From Undibacterium parvum (lineage in GTDB: Bacteria; Pseudomonadota; Gammaproteobacteria; Burkholderiales; Burkholderiaceae_D): a DNA stretch of 64,000 bases. The stretch lies in the NCBI RefSeq assembly GCF_003955735.1, contig NZ_CP034464.1, positions 3,472,001 to 3,536,000 on the forward strand, read 5' to 3'. The notes beneath the pieces were generated by a model. That model worked only from the letters and a program-made list of their open reading frames with translations. It was not told where the DNA came from and did no database searches. Every line of letters starts with the position of its first letter. The first letter of the stretch is position 1. Positions 34,733 to 42,550 of this stretch are shown here, piece by piece. A program made the translations under genes and the position numbers.

Positions 34733-36697
34733 ATGCTGGGAACAGGAATGTCGAAGACGATCAAGGCGGTTTTTAGACCCTTAGTCTGGCTAAAAGAGGT
34801 CTTGGCTTGGCGTTGGCAACATCTGTATCGCCTCAGTTCCTATCAGCTTACTTACTGGCATAGGCGCAGACTGCGCAATACTGTGTTTATCGGCGTCACT
34901 GGTAGTGCCGGCAAGACCACCACCAAAGATTTAATCGCCAGTATTTTGCAGGCCCATCTACTGCAGGGCACAAAAAATCCCGACTCTTTGAATTTTCCTG
35001 AGGACATGGTGAAGGTCTTGTTGGCGACCCGAAAGCGCGATGCCTATTGTGTCATGGAGATCTCTGCTCATGCCGGACCAGGTGGGCTGGATTTACCACT
35101 GGCCCTGATTAAGCCTCAGCTTGGGGTAGTCACAAATATTGGCTCTGATCATCTGACGCTATACCAAAGCCGCCAGGCCATTGCGGACGAGAAGGCCAGA
35201 TTAATCCGTGCCTTGCCAGCCGATGGCGTGGCCATCTTAAACGCCGATGACCCTTTGGTCTGGGCCATGCGCAGCCAATTTTCTGGACGCGTACTGAGTT
35301 TTGGCCTGAGTGAGCATGCCATGCTCAGAGCTGAGGCCATCAGCTCAGTCTGGCCAGCACGACTGACGCTGAATGTTCGGTGGGAGGAGCAAAGCGTGCA
35401 GGTTAACACCCAGCTGTGCGGTAGCCATTGGGCTCCCACCGTGTTAGCCGCACTCGCTACTGGCATTGCGCTCGGCGTGCCGCTGCCGCTCGCGACTCAG
35501 GCATTGGCGGCGACCGAGCCCTTCGAGGGACGGATGGCACCGCTACAGATCAAGGGCATAGATTTCATCCGCGATGATTGGAAGGCGCCACTTTCTACTG
35601 TCGCGCCGGCTTTTGAATTCATGCATGCCGCAATTGCGCACCGCAAGATTATTGTGATAGGCACGATTTCTGATTACACCGGCGATTCTAGCAAGCGCTA
35701 TGTGGACATTGCCAAAGCCGCCTTGGCGATTGCCGCTTGCGTACTGTTTATCGGTCCGCGCGCCTCGGCCGCCTTGCGCGCCAAGCGTAGTGTCGACGAC
35801 GCCTTGTTTGCGTTCCCCTCTATACGTGATGCTGCGAGTTTTTTGAGCTGCTACTTAAAAGCGGGGGATCTGGTATTACTGAAGGGCTCGCATAAAGCCG
35901 ATCACCTGCAAAGACTGCTGATCGCCTTGCAAGGTGATTTGCAATGCTGGCGCGCTGATTGCGGGTTGATGCGCTCATGTTTAAGCTGTCAATATTTGCA
36001 TGTGGCGTCGGGGCCAAAGGCCGCTTTTGAGAGCAAGCCTGTCGCCGTCAATGACAGTGTTTCCAAGCATGTGCAGCCGCTTCGCTACAAGACTGATATG
36101 CAGACAGTCAGCGTCATAGGTTTAGGAAATCCGCAGCCGCATTTGGCTGATACGCCACACAATGTCGGATATCGCACGTTAGAGTTGATGGCGCAGCAGC
36201 ATGGCTGGGAATGGCAAGTCGGATACGCCCAGACCCTGATTGCGAATGGTGAGCTACTAGGCCGACCGGTGCGCTTGATCAAACTTGCTTGTCCTATGAA
36301 TGAAGTAGGTCCCTTACTGCGCGCTTGGAGCACCGGCAGTGATTTCAGCGTTGCGCATAGCATCATCGTGCACGATGATTTGGCGCTGCCTTTTGCCGAA
36401 GTGAAGGCTAAGCTACGCGGTGGTGACGGCGGTCATCGCGGCGTGCGCTCTATCTTGCAGAGTTTTCAGGACGATCATTTTTTAAGAGTGAAAATTGGAG
36501 TAGGACAGCGCGATCAAAATATGCCGCTGGCCGATTACGTACTGACACCGTTTTCGCCAGCGCAACAAGCGCAAATACTGACAGCACAGGCAGTAGCCGT
36601 ACAGCGGGTGCTAGAGTTGATACGCAATCTGAATGCGGCTCAATCTAAAACAAAAAACGGGGATGCGCATGCCGCAAGTTCTTGCCAGCTCAGCTAA
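34733..36697 (+). CDS. MurF-like ligase fused to a peptidyl-tRNA-hydrolase-like domain, copy 1
   Basis: The 654-residue protein joins two enzyme cores. Residues 50-400 are a Mur-ligase core: ATP loop GVTGSAGKTTTKDL (57-64), VVTNIGSDHLTLY, activated-Lys motif ADEKARLI (about 154), PFEGRM, RDDWKAP and VLLKGSHKAD. The N-terminal UDP-MurNAc-binding domain of true MurF is absent; a basic helix-rich stretch of about 45 residues replaces it. A four-Cys motif follows (Cys405, 410, 416, 419: C-x4-C-x5-C-x2-C). Residues 458-632 form a Pth-like domain: GLGNP..HL.DTPHNVGY (Asn466, His476), ACPMNEVG (Asn523), VHDDLALP (Asp548) and GGDGGHRGVRSI. The catalytic Pth set Asn-His-Asn-Asp is kept, while the Asn of GGHNG is Arg. 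The role is unknown. The 3' end overlaps copy 2. Confidence 0.85.
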   Translation: MLGTGMSKTIKAVFRPLVWLKEVLAWRWQHLYRLSSYQLTYWHRRRLRNTVFIGVTGSAGKTTTKDLIASILQAHLLQGTKNPDSLNFPEDMVKVLLATRKRDAYCVMEISAHAGPGGLDLPLALIKPQLGVVTNIGSDHLTLYQSRQAIADEKARLIRALPADGVAILNADDPLVWAMRSQFSGRVLSFGLSEHAMLRAEAISSVWPARLTLNVRWEEQSVQVNTQLCGSHWAPTVLAALATGIALGVPLPLATQALAATEPFEGRMAPLQIKGIDFIRDDWKAPLSTVAPAFEFMHAAIAHRKIIVIGTISDYTGDSSKRYVDIAKAALAIAACVLFIGPRASAALRAKRSVDDALFAFPSIRDAASFLSCYLKAGDLVLLKGSHKADHLQRLLIALQGDLQCWRADCGLMRSCLSCQYLHVASGPKAAFESKPVAVNDSVSKHVQPLRYKTDMQTVSVIGLGNPQPHLADTPHNVGYRTLELMAQQHGWEWQVGYAQTLIANGELLGRPVRLIKLACPMNEVGPLLRAWSTGSDFSVAHSIIVHDDLALPFAEVKAKLRGGDGGHRGVRSILQSFQDDHFLRVKIGVGQRDQNMPLADYVLTPFSPAQQAQILTAQAVAVQRVLELIRNLNAAQSKTKNGDAHAASSCQLS

Positions 36698-38657
36698 AAC
36701 GCTACTCCTGACTAGCCTAAAGCGGGTGCAACAGGCGCTGGGCTGGCGCGCGCGATCGGTGTATGAGTATGGCTTGCACAGTCTGACGCGTTGGCATCGC
36801 AAGCAGCTTAAAAACACCATTTTTATCGGCATTACCGGTAGCGCCGGAAAAACCACTACCAAGGACTTGATCGCAGGCATCCTGAGTGCTCATTTTTCCG
36901 ACGGTAATCAGACCAAAGGGACGCTCAATACTTCTGAATATACCCCGCTGACTATCTTGGGAACTAGTCGCCGTGATGCTTTTTGTGTGGTTGAAATTTC
37001 TGGGCATAGACCGCGTGAAATGGATCTGCCCTTATCCTTGGTGCAGCCTACGGTGGGTGTCGTGACGAATATCGGTTTTGACCATATTTCCGCATTCAAA
37101 ACCCGCGAGGCGATCGCTTTAGAGAAGAGTAAGTTGATACGCGCACTAGGTCCGCAAGGGATCGCGGTCTTGAATGCCGATGATGCTTTGGTGATGCAAA
37201 TGGCTGAGTTTTGTGCGGGGCGGGTGGTGAGTTTTGGCCTCGCTGCTAGCGCCAACCTGAGAGCCGAACAAATACTCTCGGTCTGGCCGGCGCGACTCTC
37301 GCTTAAAGTCAGTTGGGCAGGTGAAAGTGCGATGGTGCATACGCAATTGTGCGGCGAGCATTGGGCGCCCTCAGTATTGGCAGCGCTCGCCACGGGGCTT
37401 GCCTTGGGTGTGCCTCTGGCGACGGCGGTGGCGGCAATCGCCCAAGTCGCTCCGTTCGAAGGGCGCATGCAAGCGGTGCTCGTCAATGACATCAGCTTCA
37501 TTCGGGATGATTGGAAGGCGCCATTTGCCAGCATCGCTCCAGCCTGTGATTTTATACGAGAGGCTAAAGCAGCCCGCAAGATCATCGTGATAGGCACTAT
37601 CTCAGATTATGTAGGGCATAGCGGTCTACGGTATGTAGAAACCGCCAGACTCGCCTTGGCCAGCGCCGATTGCGTGCTGTTTGTTGGCCCGAATGCCTCG
37701 GCTGCTTTACGCGCAAAAAAATCGTCTGAGGATCAATTGTTCGCGTTCCCCGTGATACAAGACGCTTCCAATTTTCTGGCGGCTTATTTAAAAGCAGGCG
37801 ACCTGGTGTTGTTGAAGGGTTCGGCCAACGCCGATCATTTGCAACGCTTGCTACTTGCACGGACTTCAGTTGTGCAATGTTGGCGCTCAGACTGTCATCT
37901 GAATCAGTTTTGCCTAGAGTGTCCAGCGCTCTACCAATCGGTACAAGCACAGCCTAAGAAAATGCTGAATACCAAGACCAATTCGGAGTTTGAAGCAGAG
38001 ACAAAAACAGGGCGCAATTCGGCCAACTTCAGCTTAGACCGCATAAGGATCAGCGCTGCCACCACGATAGTGCTAGGTTTGGGAAATCCCGATTTAAGTC
38101 TGCGCGATACGCCGCATAATGTCGGTTACTGCGCGCTTGATGTTTTGGCACTAGAGTTGCAAGCAGGCGCGCAAGCTGGGCCGGTGCCAGAATGGCAAAG
38201 CGGCGCCGATGGCGCGGACTTAGCCAGTTTTATGTTGGGTGAATTAAACGGTGCACCAGTTTGTTTATTGAAACTAGCTTGTCCTATGAATTTAATAGGC
38301 CCGCAACTATTCAAGCTCTCAAATGAACTGGGTTTTCAGCCTGCGCAATGTATCTTGTTGCATGATGATCTTGATTTACCCTTGGGGGTCACGCGTATCC
38401 GCTTACGCGGTAGCGACGGCGGCCATAAGGGCGTGCGATCGATACTGCAGGCGTTTCAGGATGATCAATTCAGGCGTGTCAAAATTGGGGTCGGTAAGGG
38501 GGCGGCGGGTCAGACTGTGGCTGATTACGTATTGACAGCATTTGGCGTCGAACAGCAGGCACTGGTGGCGCAACTTATGCGCGATGCGGCCGATAAAGTG
38601 ATCGAATTACTGCAGAAAAAGCTCCGGCAAAATAGCGTCGCGACGATGCCAGAATAG
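36663..38657 (+). CDS. MurF-like ligase fused to a peptidyl-tRNA-hydrolase-like domain, copy 2
   Basis: This 664-residue paralogue has the same layout as copy 1: ATP loop GITGSAGKTTTKDL, VVTNIGFDHISAF, ALEKSKLIR, PFEGRM, RDDWKAP and VLLKGSANAD. A linker repeats the spacing C-x4-C-x5-C-x2-C. The Pth-like domain has GLGNP..SL.DTPHNVGY, ACPMNLIG, LHDDLDLPLG and GGHKGVRSI. Copy 2 keeps a more MurF-like NTSEYTPLTIL where copy 1 reads LNFPEDMVKVLL. The linker before the Pth domain is longer and Thr/Asn/Glu-rich. The start chosen (ATG 36663, after ACGGGG) overlaps copy 1 by 35 bases, so translational coupling is likely; ATGs at 36633 and 36669 are also possible. The two proteins may act as a heterodimer. 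Confidence 0.85.
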   Translation: MRMPQVLASSAKTLLLTSLKRVQQALGWRARSVYEYGLHSLTRWHRKQLKNTIFIGITGSAGKTTTKDLIAGILSAHFSDGNQTKGTLNTSEYTPLTILGTSRRDAFCVVEISGHRPREMDLPLSLVQPTVGVVTNIGFDHISAFKTREAIALEKSKLIRALGPQGIAVLNADDALVMQMAEFCAGRVVSFGLAASANLRAEQILSVWPARLSLKVSWAGESAMVHTQLCGEHWAPSVLAALATGLALGVPLATAVAAIAQVAPFEGRMQAVLVNDISFIRDDWKAPFASIAPACDFIREAKAARKIIVIGTISDYVGHSGLRYVETARLALASADCVLFVGPNASAALRAKKSSEDQLFAFPVIQDASNFLAAYLKAGDLVLLKGSANADHLQRLLLARTSVVQCWRSDCHLNQFCLECPALYQSVQAQPKKMLNTKTNSEFEAETKTGRNSANFSLDRIRISAATTIVLGLGNPDLSLRDTPHNVGYCALDVLALELQAGAQAGPVPEWQSGADGADLASFMLGELNGAPVCLLKLACPMNLIGPQLFKLSNELGFQPAQCILLHDDLDLPLGVTRIRLRGSDGGHKGVRSILQAFQDDQFRRVKIGVGKGAAGQTVADYVLTAFGVEQQALVAQLMRDAADKVIELLQKKLRQNSVATMPE

Positions 38658-39075
38658 CCACTCCCTTTACTAAAGTTGAATATCAGCTATAGTGCCTAGG
38701 GTGGATTGCCGATCAAACAGGGTAGAGGTTGTGGTTTTTATTGGCTAAAGTAGGAAGTTTTTTTGCTGAAAACCGACAACAATTTCAGGCTTAGAATCGT
38801 ACAAAAAACCTCAAAAATGAGATTTAAAATGCGATGGATATAGAATTTTGATCATTTTCAAAAGGCTTTTTACTTATTTTTGTTGCTTATAGCTTAAACA
38901 GTTTTGTGTTTAAATTAAGTGATCAAGACCCAACGCTGGTATATCTGAGATCGAGTTTTGTGTCGAGTCTTCTATAAGATATAATACTCATGTTGTTTGA
39001 AAGCTTGGTGCAAGGTTTATCGACCATAATGCTTGCCAAGTTAGTCTTTTCCCGAAGTGAGAGCACGCCGATCAC
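38658..39075. other. Intergenic region before the DUF3579 gene
   Basis: This 418-base gap is AT-rich, above all between 38750 and 38930. No terminator with a clear T-run follows the fusion genes, and I see no palindrome or small gene I can support. The promoter of the DUF3579 gene must lie here. Confidence 0.5.
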
Positions 39076-39420
39076 ATGGCCGATTCCATCAAAAATGTTT
39101 CCATCGCTAAGCGCGAGTTTTTCATTCACGGTCTTACCAGTGATGGCAAACAATTTCGTCCCAGCGATTGGGCCGAACGTCTGTGCGGTGCCATGTCATG
39201 TTTTCGCCCGGATGCCGGTCGCAACGCCCACTTGTTGTATTCCCCTTATGTGCGCCCCATCTTGCTCAACGGAGTACGCTCTGTGGTGGTGGATGAGGCG
39301 ATCCGAGAGATCGAGCCTTTGGCCTATCATTTTGTCTTGAGTTTCGCGAAAGACAACGACCTGCAAATCATCGAAGCCTGTCTGTTGCCAGATGCTGCCG
39401 ATAAATCTGCTGCAAAATAA
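39076..39420 (+). CDS. DUF3579 family protein
   Basis: The 114-residue protein matches DUF3579, a family nearly confined to betaproteobacteria: EFFIHGLTSDGKQFRPSDWA, ERLCGAMSCF, YSPYVRPI and CVVVDEAIREIEPLAYHFV-type segments are present (VVVDEAIREIEPLAYHF). The function is unknown. Its stop codon abuts the stop of the convergent LysR gene without any base between them. The start is taken at 39076, though no strong ribosome-binding site is visible. Confidence 0.88.
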   Translation: MADSIKNVSIAKREFFIHGLTSDGKQFRPSDWAERLCGAMSCFRPDAGRNAHLLYSPYVRPILLNGVRSVVVDEAIREIEPLAYHFVLSFAKDNDLQIIEACLLPDAADKSAAK

Positions 39421-40329
39421 TTAAAGACTGCATAAAAAAGCTTGCGAGACTTGCTGACGTAGCCAGCGGTTGGCCGGGTCATTCTCTACATTCTGATGCC
39501 AATACATATACACATCCCAAGACGGCATAGGTAGCGGTAAGGGCAAAATCTGATTGCCAAATTGTTCATTGGCGATACGGGCATAGCCTTCCGGCATGGT
39601 CAACAGCATATCGGTCTGGCTAATCACTCTGCACGCGGCATAATAATGCTGGCAGCGTAGGCGTATGCGACGCTGCAAACCGAGCCGACTTAACTCAAAA
39701 TCTTCTAATCCCATGCCTTTTCGACGCGAACTGGCCAGTACGTGTTCGGCGTTCAGGTAGGTATCCAAATCCAGCTTGCCCTGAATTAGGGGATGGCCAC
39801 TGCGCACCAGTACTACCGTATCGTCCTGCTTCATCTTTTGGCGGCGTATCTCATTTGGCAGTGGCAGCAACATGTCGATCGCCAGATCGAGCGTGCCGGC
39901 TGCCAATTCATTGAGCAATTCACGTCTTTCAACCTGGATCGCGGCTAGATTTACCAGCGGTGCTTGCCCGCAGATGTTGTGCAGTAGCGGCGGCAGCACG
40001 GTAGATTCCAGTACATCACGCAGCGCCAGATTAAATTGATTAGTGGCCGACAGGGCATCAAATTTCCCGGCGTCGCTCAGCGTCACTTCTAAGCCGCGCA
40101 GGGCCAGCCTGACAGGTTCTATGATATTGCGCGCCAGCGGCGTGGACACCATGGCATGACCTTGCCTGATGAACAGGGCATCGTCAAAGACCAAGCGCAG
40201 GCGCGCCAGTGCATGACTGATGGCTGGCTGGGTAAGATGCAGCTTCTGGCTGGCACGGGTGACGCTGCCTTCACTGTAAATGGCATCAAACACCGTGAAT
40301 AGATTTAGATCGACTTTGGATATATGCAT
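39421..40329 (-). CDS. LysR-family transcriptional regulator
   Basis: The 302-residue protein starts MHISKVDLNLFTVFDAIY. Its winged helix-turn-helix contains GSVTRASQKLHLTQPAISHALARLR (as GSVTRASQKLHLTQPAISH, residues 21-39). The effector domain follows (about 90-300). This N-terminal style (DLNLFTVFDAIYSEGSVTRA) is typical of the NodD/SyrM branch. It is divergent from a phosphatase / acyl-CoA dehydrogenase / acyl-CoA ligase run and is likely to regulate it, perhaps in response to an acyl-CoA or aromatic ligand. An inverted repeat (40344-40369) in the shared promoter region could be its site. Confidence 0.93.
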   Translation of the reverse strand: MHISKVDLNLFTVFDAIYSEGSVTRASQKLHLTQPAISHALARLRLVFDDALFIRQGHAMVSTPLARNIIEPVRLALRGLEVTLSDAGKFDALSATNQFNLALRDVLESTVLPPLLHNICGQAPLVNLAAIQVERRELLNELAAGTLDLAIDMLLPLPNEIRRQKMKQDDTVVLVRSGHPLIQGKLDLDTYLNAEHVLASSRRKGMGLEDFELSRLGLQRRIRLRCQHYYAACRVISQTDMLLTMPEGYARIANEQFGNQILPLPLPMPSWDVYMYWHQNVENDPANRWLRQQVSQAFLCSL

Positions 40330-40343
40330 AGAACTAATGGAAG

Positions 40344-40369
40344 TTGATAATAACTATTCATTTGATCAA
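40344..40369 (+). promoter_or_regulatory. Possible LysR-type operator in the divergent promoter
   Basis: TTGAT (40344-40348) and ATCAA (40365-40369) form an interrupted inverted repeat between the LysR gene and the phosphatase gene. LysR regulators commonly bind interrupted dyads of the T-N11-A type in such regions. The sequence TTTACA-N-CATTAAT nearby may be the promoter of the divergent run. Confidence 0.4.
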
Positions 40370-40422
40370 TTATAGCCTGCGCTTTACACTTGCCTCATTA
40401 ATGCATTTCAGGAGTGGCAAAG

Positions 40423-41160
40423 ATGGCGCAAATTTACTTGATCCGGCATGGTCAAGCTTCTTTCGGAAGTCAAAATTATGATCAGTTGTCCGATCTCGGG
40501 CTTGAACAAGCGCAGATACTAGGGCGCTGGTGGGCGGCACGCGATTTAAGTTCTACCCGGATTGTCAGCGGAAAAATGCAGCGCCATCTGCAAACTGCCC
40601 GTGCCTGCATCGCGCAGTTGACGGGCATGCCAGAGACGCAGTTGAACAGCGAGGATTGGCATAGCGATTTTGGCTTCAATGAATACAATCACCACGAAGT
40701 GCTGGCCAGGCATGTGCCAGCCTTCGACGATCCGGCTGAAGTAAAGAAATTTCTAATGAATACGCCGGATGGCAAAAGCGCTTTTCAAGAAATTTTTGCG
40801 CAGGCGATCGCGCGCTGGATGTCGGGTCACTTTGATCACGACTACGCCGAGACCTGGGCTAGTTTTCGGCAGCGCTGTGTGGATGCCTTGCAGCGACAGA
40901 TGATGCATGTCGACCCCGCCAGAAATATCCTCATCTTCACTTCGGGCGGCACTATTTCTGCGCTGTGCCAGCACGTTTTGGGTTTTCCGGATGCGCGTTT
41001 TGCCGAGCTCAATTGGTCTTTGGTGAATAGTGGCGTGACCCGCTTCCATCTGCAGCCAGCCCTGTCAGCAGAACAGCCGGCCAAACTGGCTTTGGCTTAT
41101 TTGAATAATTTTTCGCACCTGGAACAACTCAATCGTTCCGAACTTATTTCCTACGTTTAG
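40423..41160 (+). CDS. Histidine phosphatase family protein
   Basis: The 245-residue protein opens MAQIYLIRHGQASFGSQNYD with the catalytic RHG motif (His at about residue 9). The second His lies late, in the region FTSGGTISALCQHV. AGGAG lies 8 bases before the chosen ATG; the GTG at 40414 overlaps that site and is unlikely. The family includes phosphoglycerate mutases, SixA and CobC-like phosphatases, so the substrate is unclear. It heads a run with an acyl-CoA dehydrogenase and an acyl-CoA ligase, which suggests lipid or aromatic acid catabolism. Confidence 0.88.
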   Translation: MAQIYLIRHGQASFGSQNYDQLSDLGLEQAQILGRWWAARDLSSTRIVSGKMQRHLQTARACIAQLTGMPETQLNSEDWHSDFGFNEYNHHEVLARHVPAFDDPAEVKKFLMNTPDGKSAFQEIFAQAIARWMSGHFDHDYAETWASFRQRCVDALQRQMMHVDPARNILIFTSGGTISALCQHVLGFPDARFAELNWSLVNSGVTRFHLQPALSAEQPAKLALAYLNNFSHLEQLNRSELISYV

Positions 41161-41208
41161 CATAAGTCCCCTGGGTTTTTAATTTTTTACTGAGACAAGG
41201 AGCACCAC

Positions 41209-42438
41209 ATGGATTTCCAGTACAGCCCTAAAGTACAAGCACTACGCGCCCGTTTGATGGCTTTCATGGATGAACATATCTATCCGAATGAAGCGGTGTT
41301 CTTTGGCGAGATCGAAGCCAATCGCAAGACCGGTAATGCCTGGATACCGACCAAGATCGTCGAAGAACTCAAGGCCAAAGCGCGCGCCGCTGATCTGTGG
41401 AATTTGTTCTTACCCGAGTCCAAACTCGGCGCTGGTTTGACTAATCTGGAATACGCACCACTCTGTGAAATCATGGGGCGTTCGCTGTGGTCGGCCGAAG
41501 TATTTAATTGCTCCGCCCCAGATACCGGGAATATGGAAGTGTTTGCCCGCTACGCCACGCCAGCGTTACAAGACCTATGGCTCAAGCCCTTATTAAATGG
41601 CGAGATACGCTCTTGCTTTGCCATGACCGAACCCGAGGTTGCCTCCTCCGATGCTACCAATATCGAAGCCTCGATAGTGCGCGATGGCGACGAATATATC
41701 GTCAACGGCCGCAAATGGTGGTCTTCCGGCGCTAATGATCCACGCTGCAAAGTGTTTATTTTCATGGGCAAGAGCGATCCGCAGAATGCCAATCGCCATC
41801 AGCAACAATCGATGATCGTGGTACCACGTGATACTAAGGGCGTGACGATTTTGCGTCACTTGCCGGTGTTCGGTTACGACGACGCGCCGCATGGACATGG
41901 TGAAGTGCTGTTTGAGAATGTAAGGGTGCCGGCATCGAATATTTTACTCGGCGAGGGCCGTGGTTTTGAAATCGCTCAGGGACGTCTGGGCCCTGGGCGC
42001 ATCCATCACTGCATGCGCCTGATCGGCCTGGCTGAAAAAGCGCTGGAAGATATGTGCAAGCGCTCGCTCAACCGGGTCGCGTTTGGCAAACCGGTGGCCG
42101 AGCAGGGCGTCACGCTGGAGCGTATCGCTAATTCGCGCATCTTGATAGACCAGGCACGTTTCCTGGTATTGAATGCCGCACAGATGATGGACACGGTAGG
42201 CAATAAAGCTGCCGCCAAAGAGATCGCCATGATCAAGGTAGCGGCACCGACTATGGCCTGTACCGTGATCGACTGGGCGATACAGGCGCATGGAGGAGCC
42301 GGCGTCTCTAACGATTTTGGTCTGGCGTATGCCTATGCACAGGCGCGCACCTTGCGCCTGGCCGATGGTCCGGACGAAGTGCATCGCAATCAGATTGGCA
42401 AGATGGAGCTGAAAAAATATAAAACGCAAACACGCTAA
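41209..42438 (+). CDS. Acyl-CoA dehydrogenase, ACAD10/11-like
   Basis: The 409-residue protein has the acyl-CoA dehydrogenase pattern: [20 protein letters not shown] with the flavin-binding region, [18 protein letters not shown], and [21 protein letters not shown]. The C-terminus [18 protein letters not shown] is typical of ACAD10/11-like enzymes. The catalytic Glu/Asp should lie in GPDEVH. It lies 48 bases after the phosphatase gene with an AAGGAGC ribosome-binding site. A strong terminator follows, so the ligase gene beyond it has its own promoter or depends on read-through. Confidence 0.93.
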   Translation: MDFQYSPKVQALRARLMAFMDEHIYPNEAVFFGEIEANRKTGNAWIPTKIVEELKAKARAADLWNLFLPESKLGAGLTNLEYAPLCEIMGRSLWSAEVFNCSAPDTGNMEVFARYATPALQDLWLKPLLNGEIRSCFAMTEPEVASSDATNIEASIVRDGDEYIVNGRKWWSSGANDPRCKVFIFMGKSDPQNANRHQQQSMIVVPRDTKGVTILRHLPVFGYDDAPHGHGEVLFENVRVPASNILLGEGRGFEIAQGRLGPGRIHHCMRLIGLAEKALEDMCKRSLNRVAFGKPVAEQGVTLERIANSRILIDQARFLVLNAAQMMDTVGNKAAAKEIAMIKVAAPTMACTVIDWAIQAHGGAGVSNDFGLAYAYAQARTLRLADGPDEVHRNQIGKMELKKYKTQTR

Positions 42439-42446
42439 TTATCGGC

Positions 42447-42486
42447 AAAAAAGGCAGACTGAAATTCATTTCAGCCTGCCTTTTTT
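42447..42486 (+). terminator. Intrinsic terminator after the acyl-CoA dehydrogenase
   Basis: AAAAAAGGCAGACTGAAAT and ATTTCAGCCTGCCTTTTTT form a long stem with one A/C position and a 2-nt loop, ending in a T-run. Confidence 0.92.
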
Positions 42487-42550
42487 AATGCCCATGCAAG
42501 GCCATACCGGCAGAAGTGCGCCCACCATCAAATAAAAAAGTGAGACAGAC

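Noticed and set aside
34733..38657. Genuine murF and pth housekeeping genes
   Set aside because: The MurF N-domain is missing, the Pth tRNA-contact residues are changed, and the gene is duplicated. The normal murF and pth loci should lie elsewhere.
38990..39340. Open frame overlapping the DUF3579 gene in another frame
   Set aside because: The DUF3579 frame has clear family motifs; this one is a shadow.
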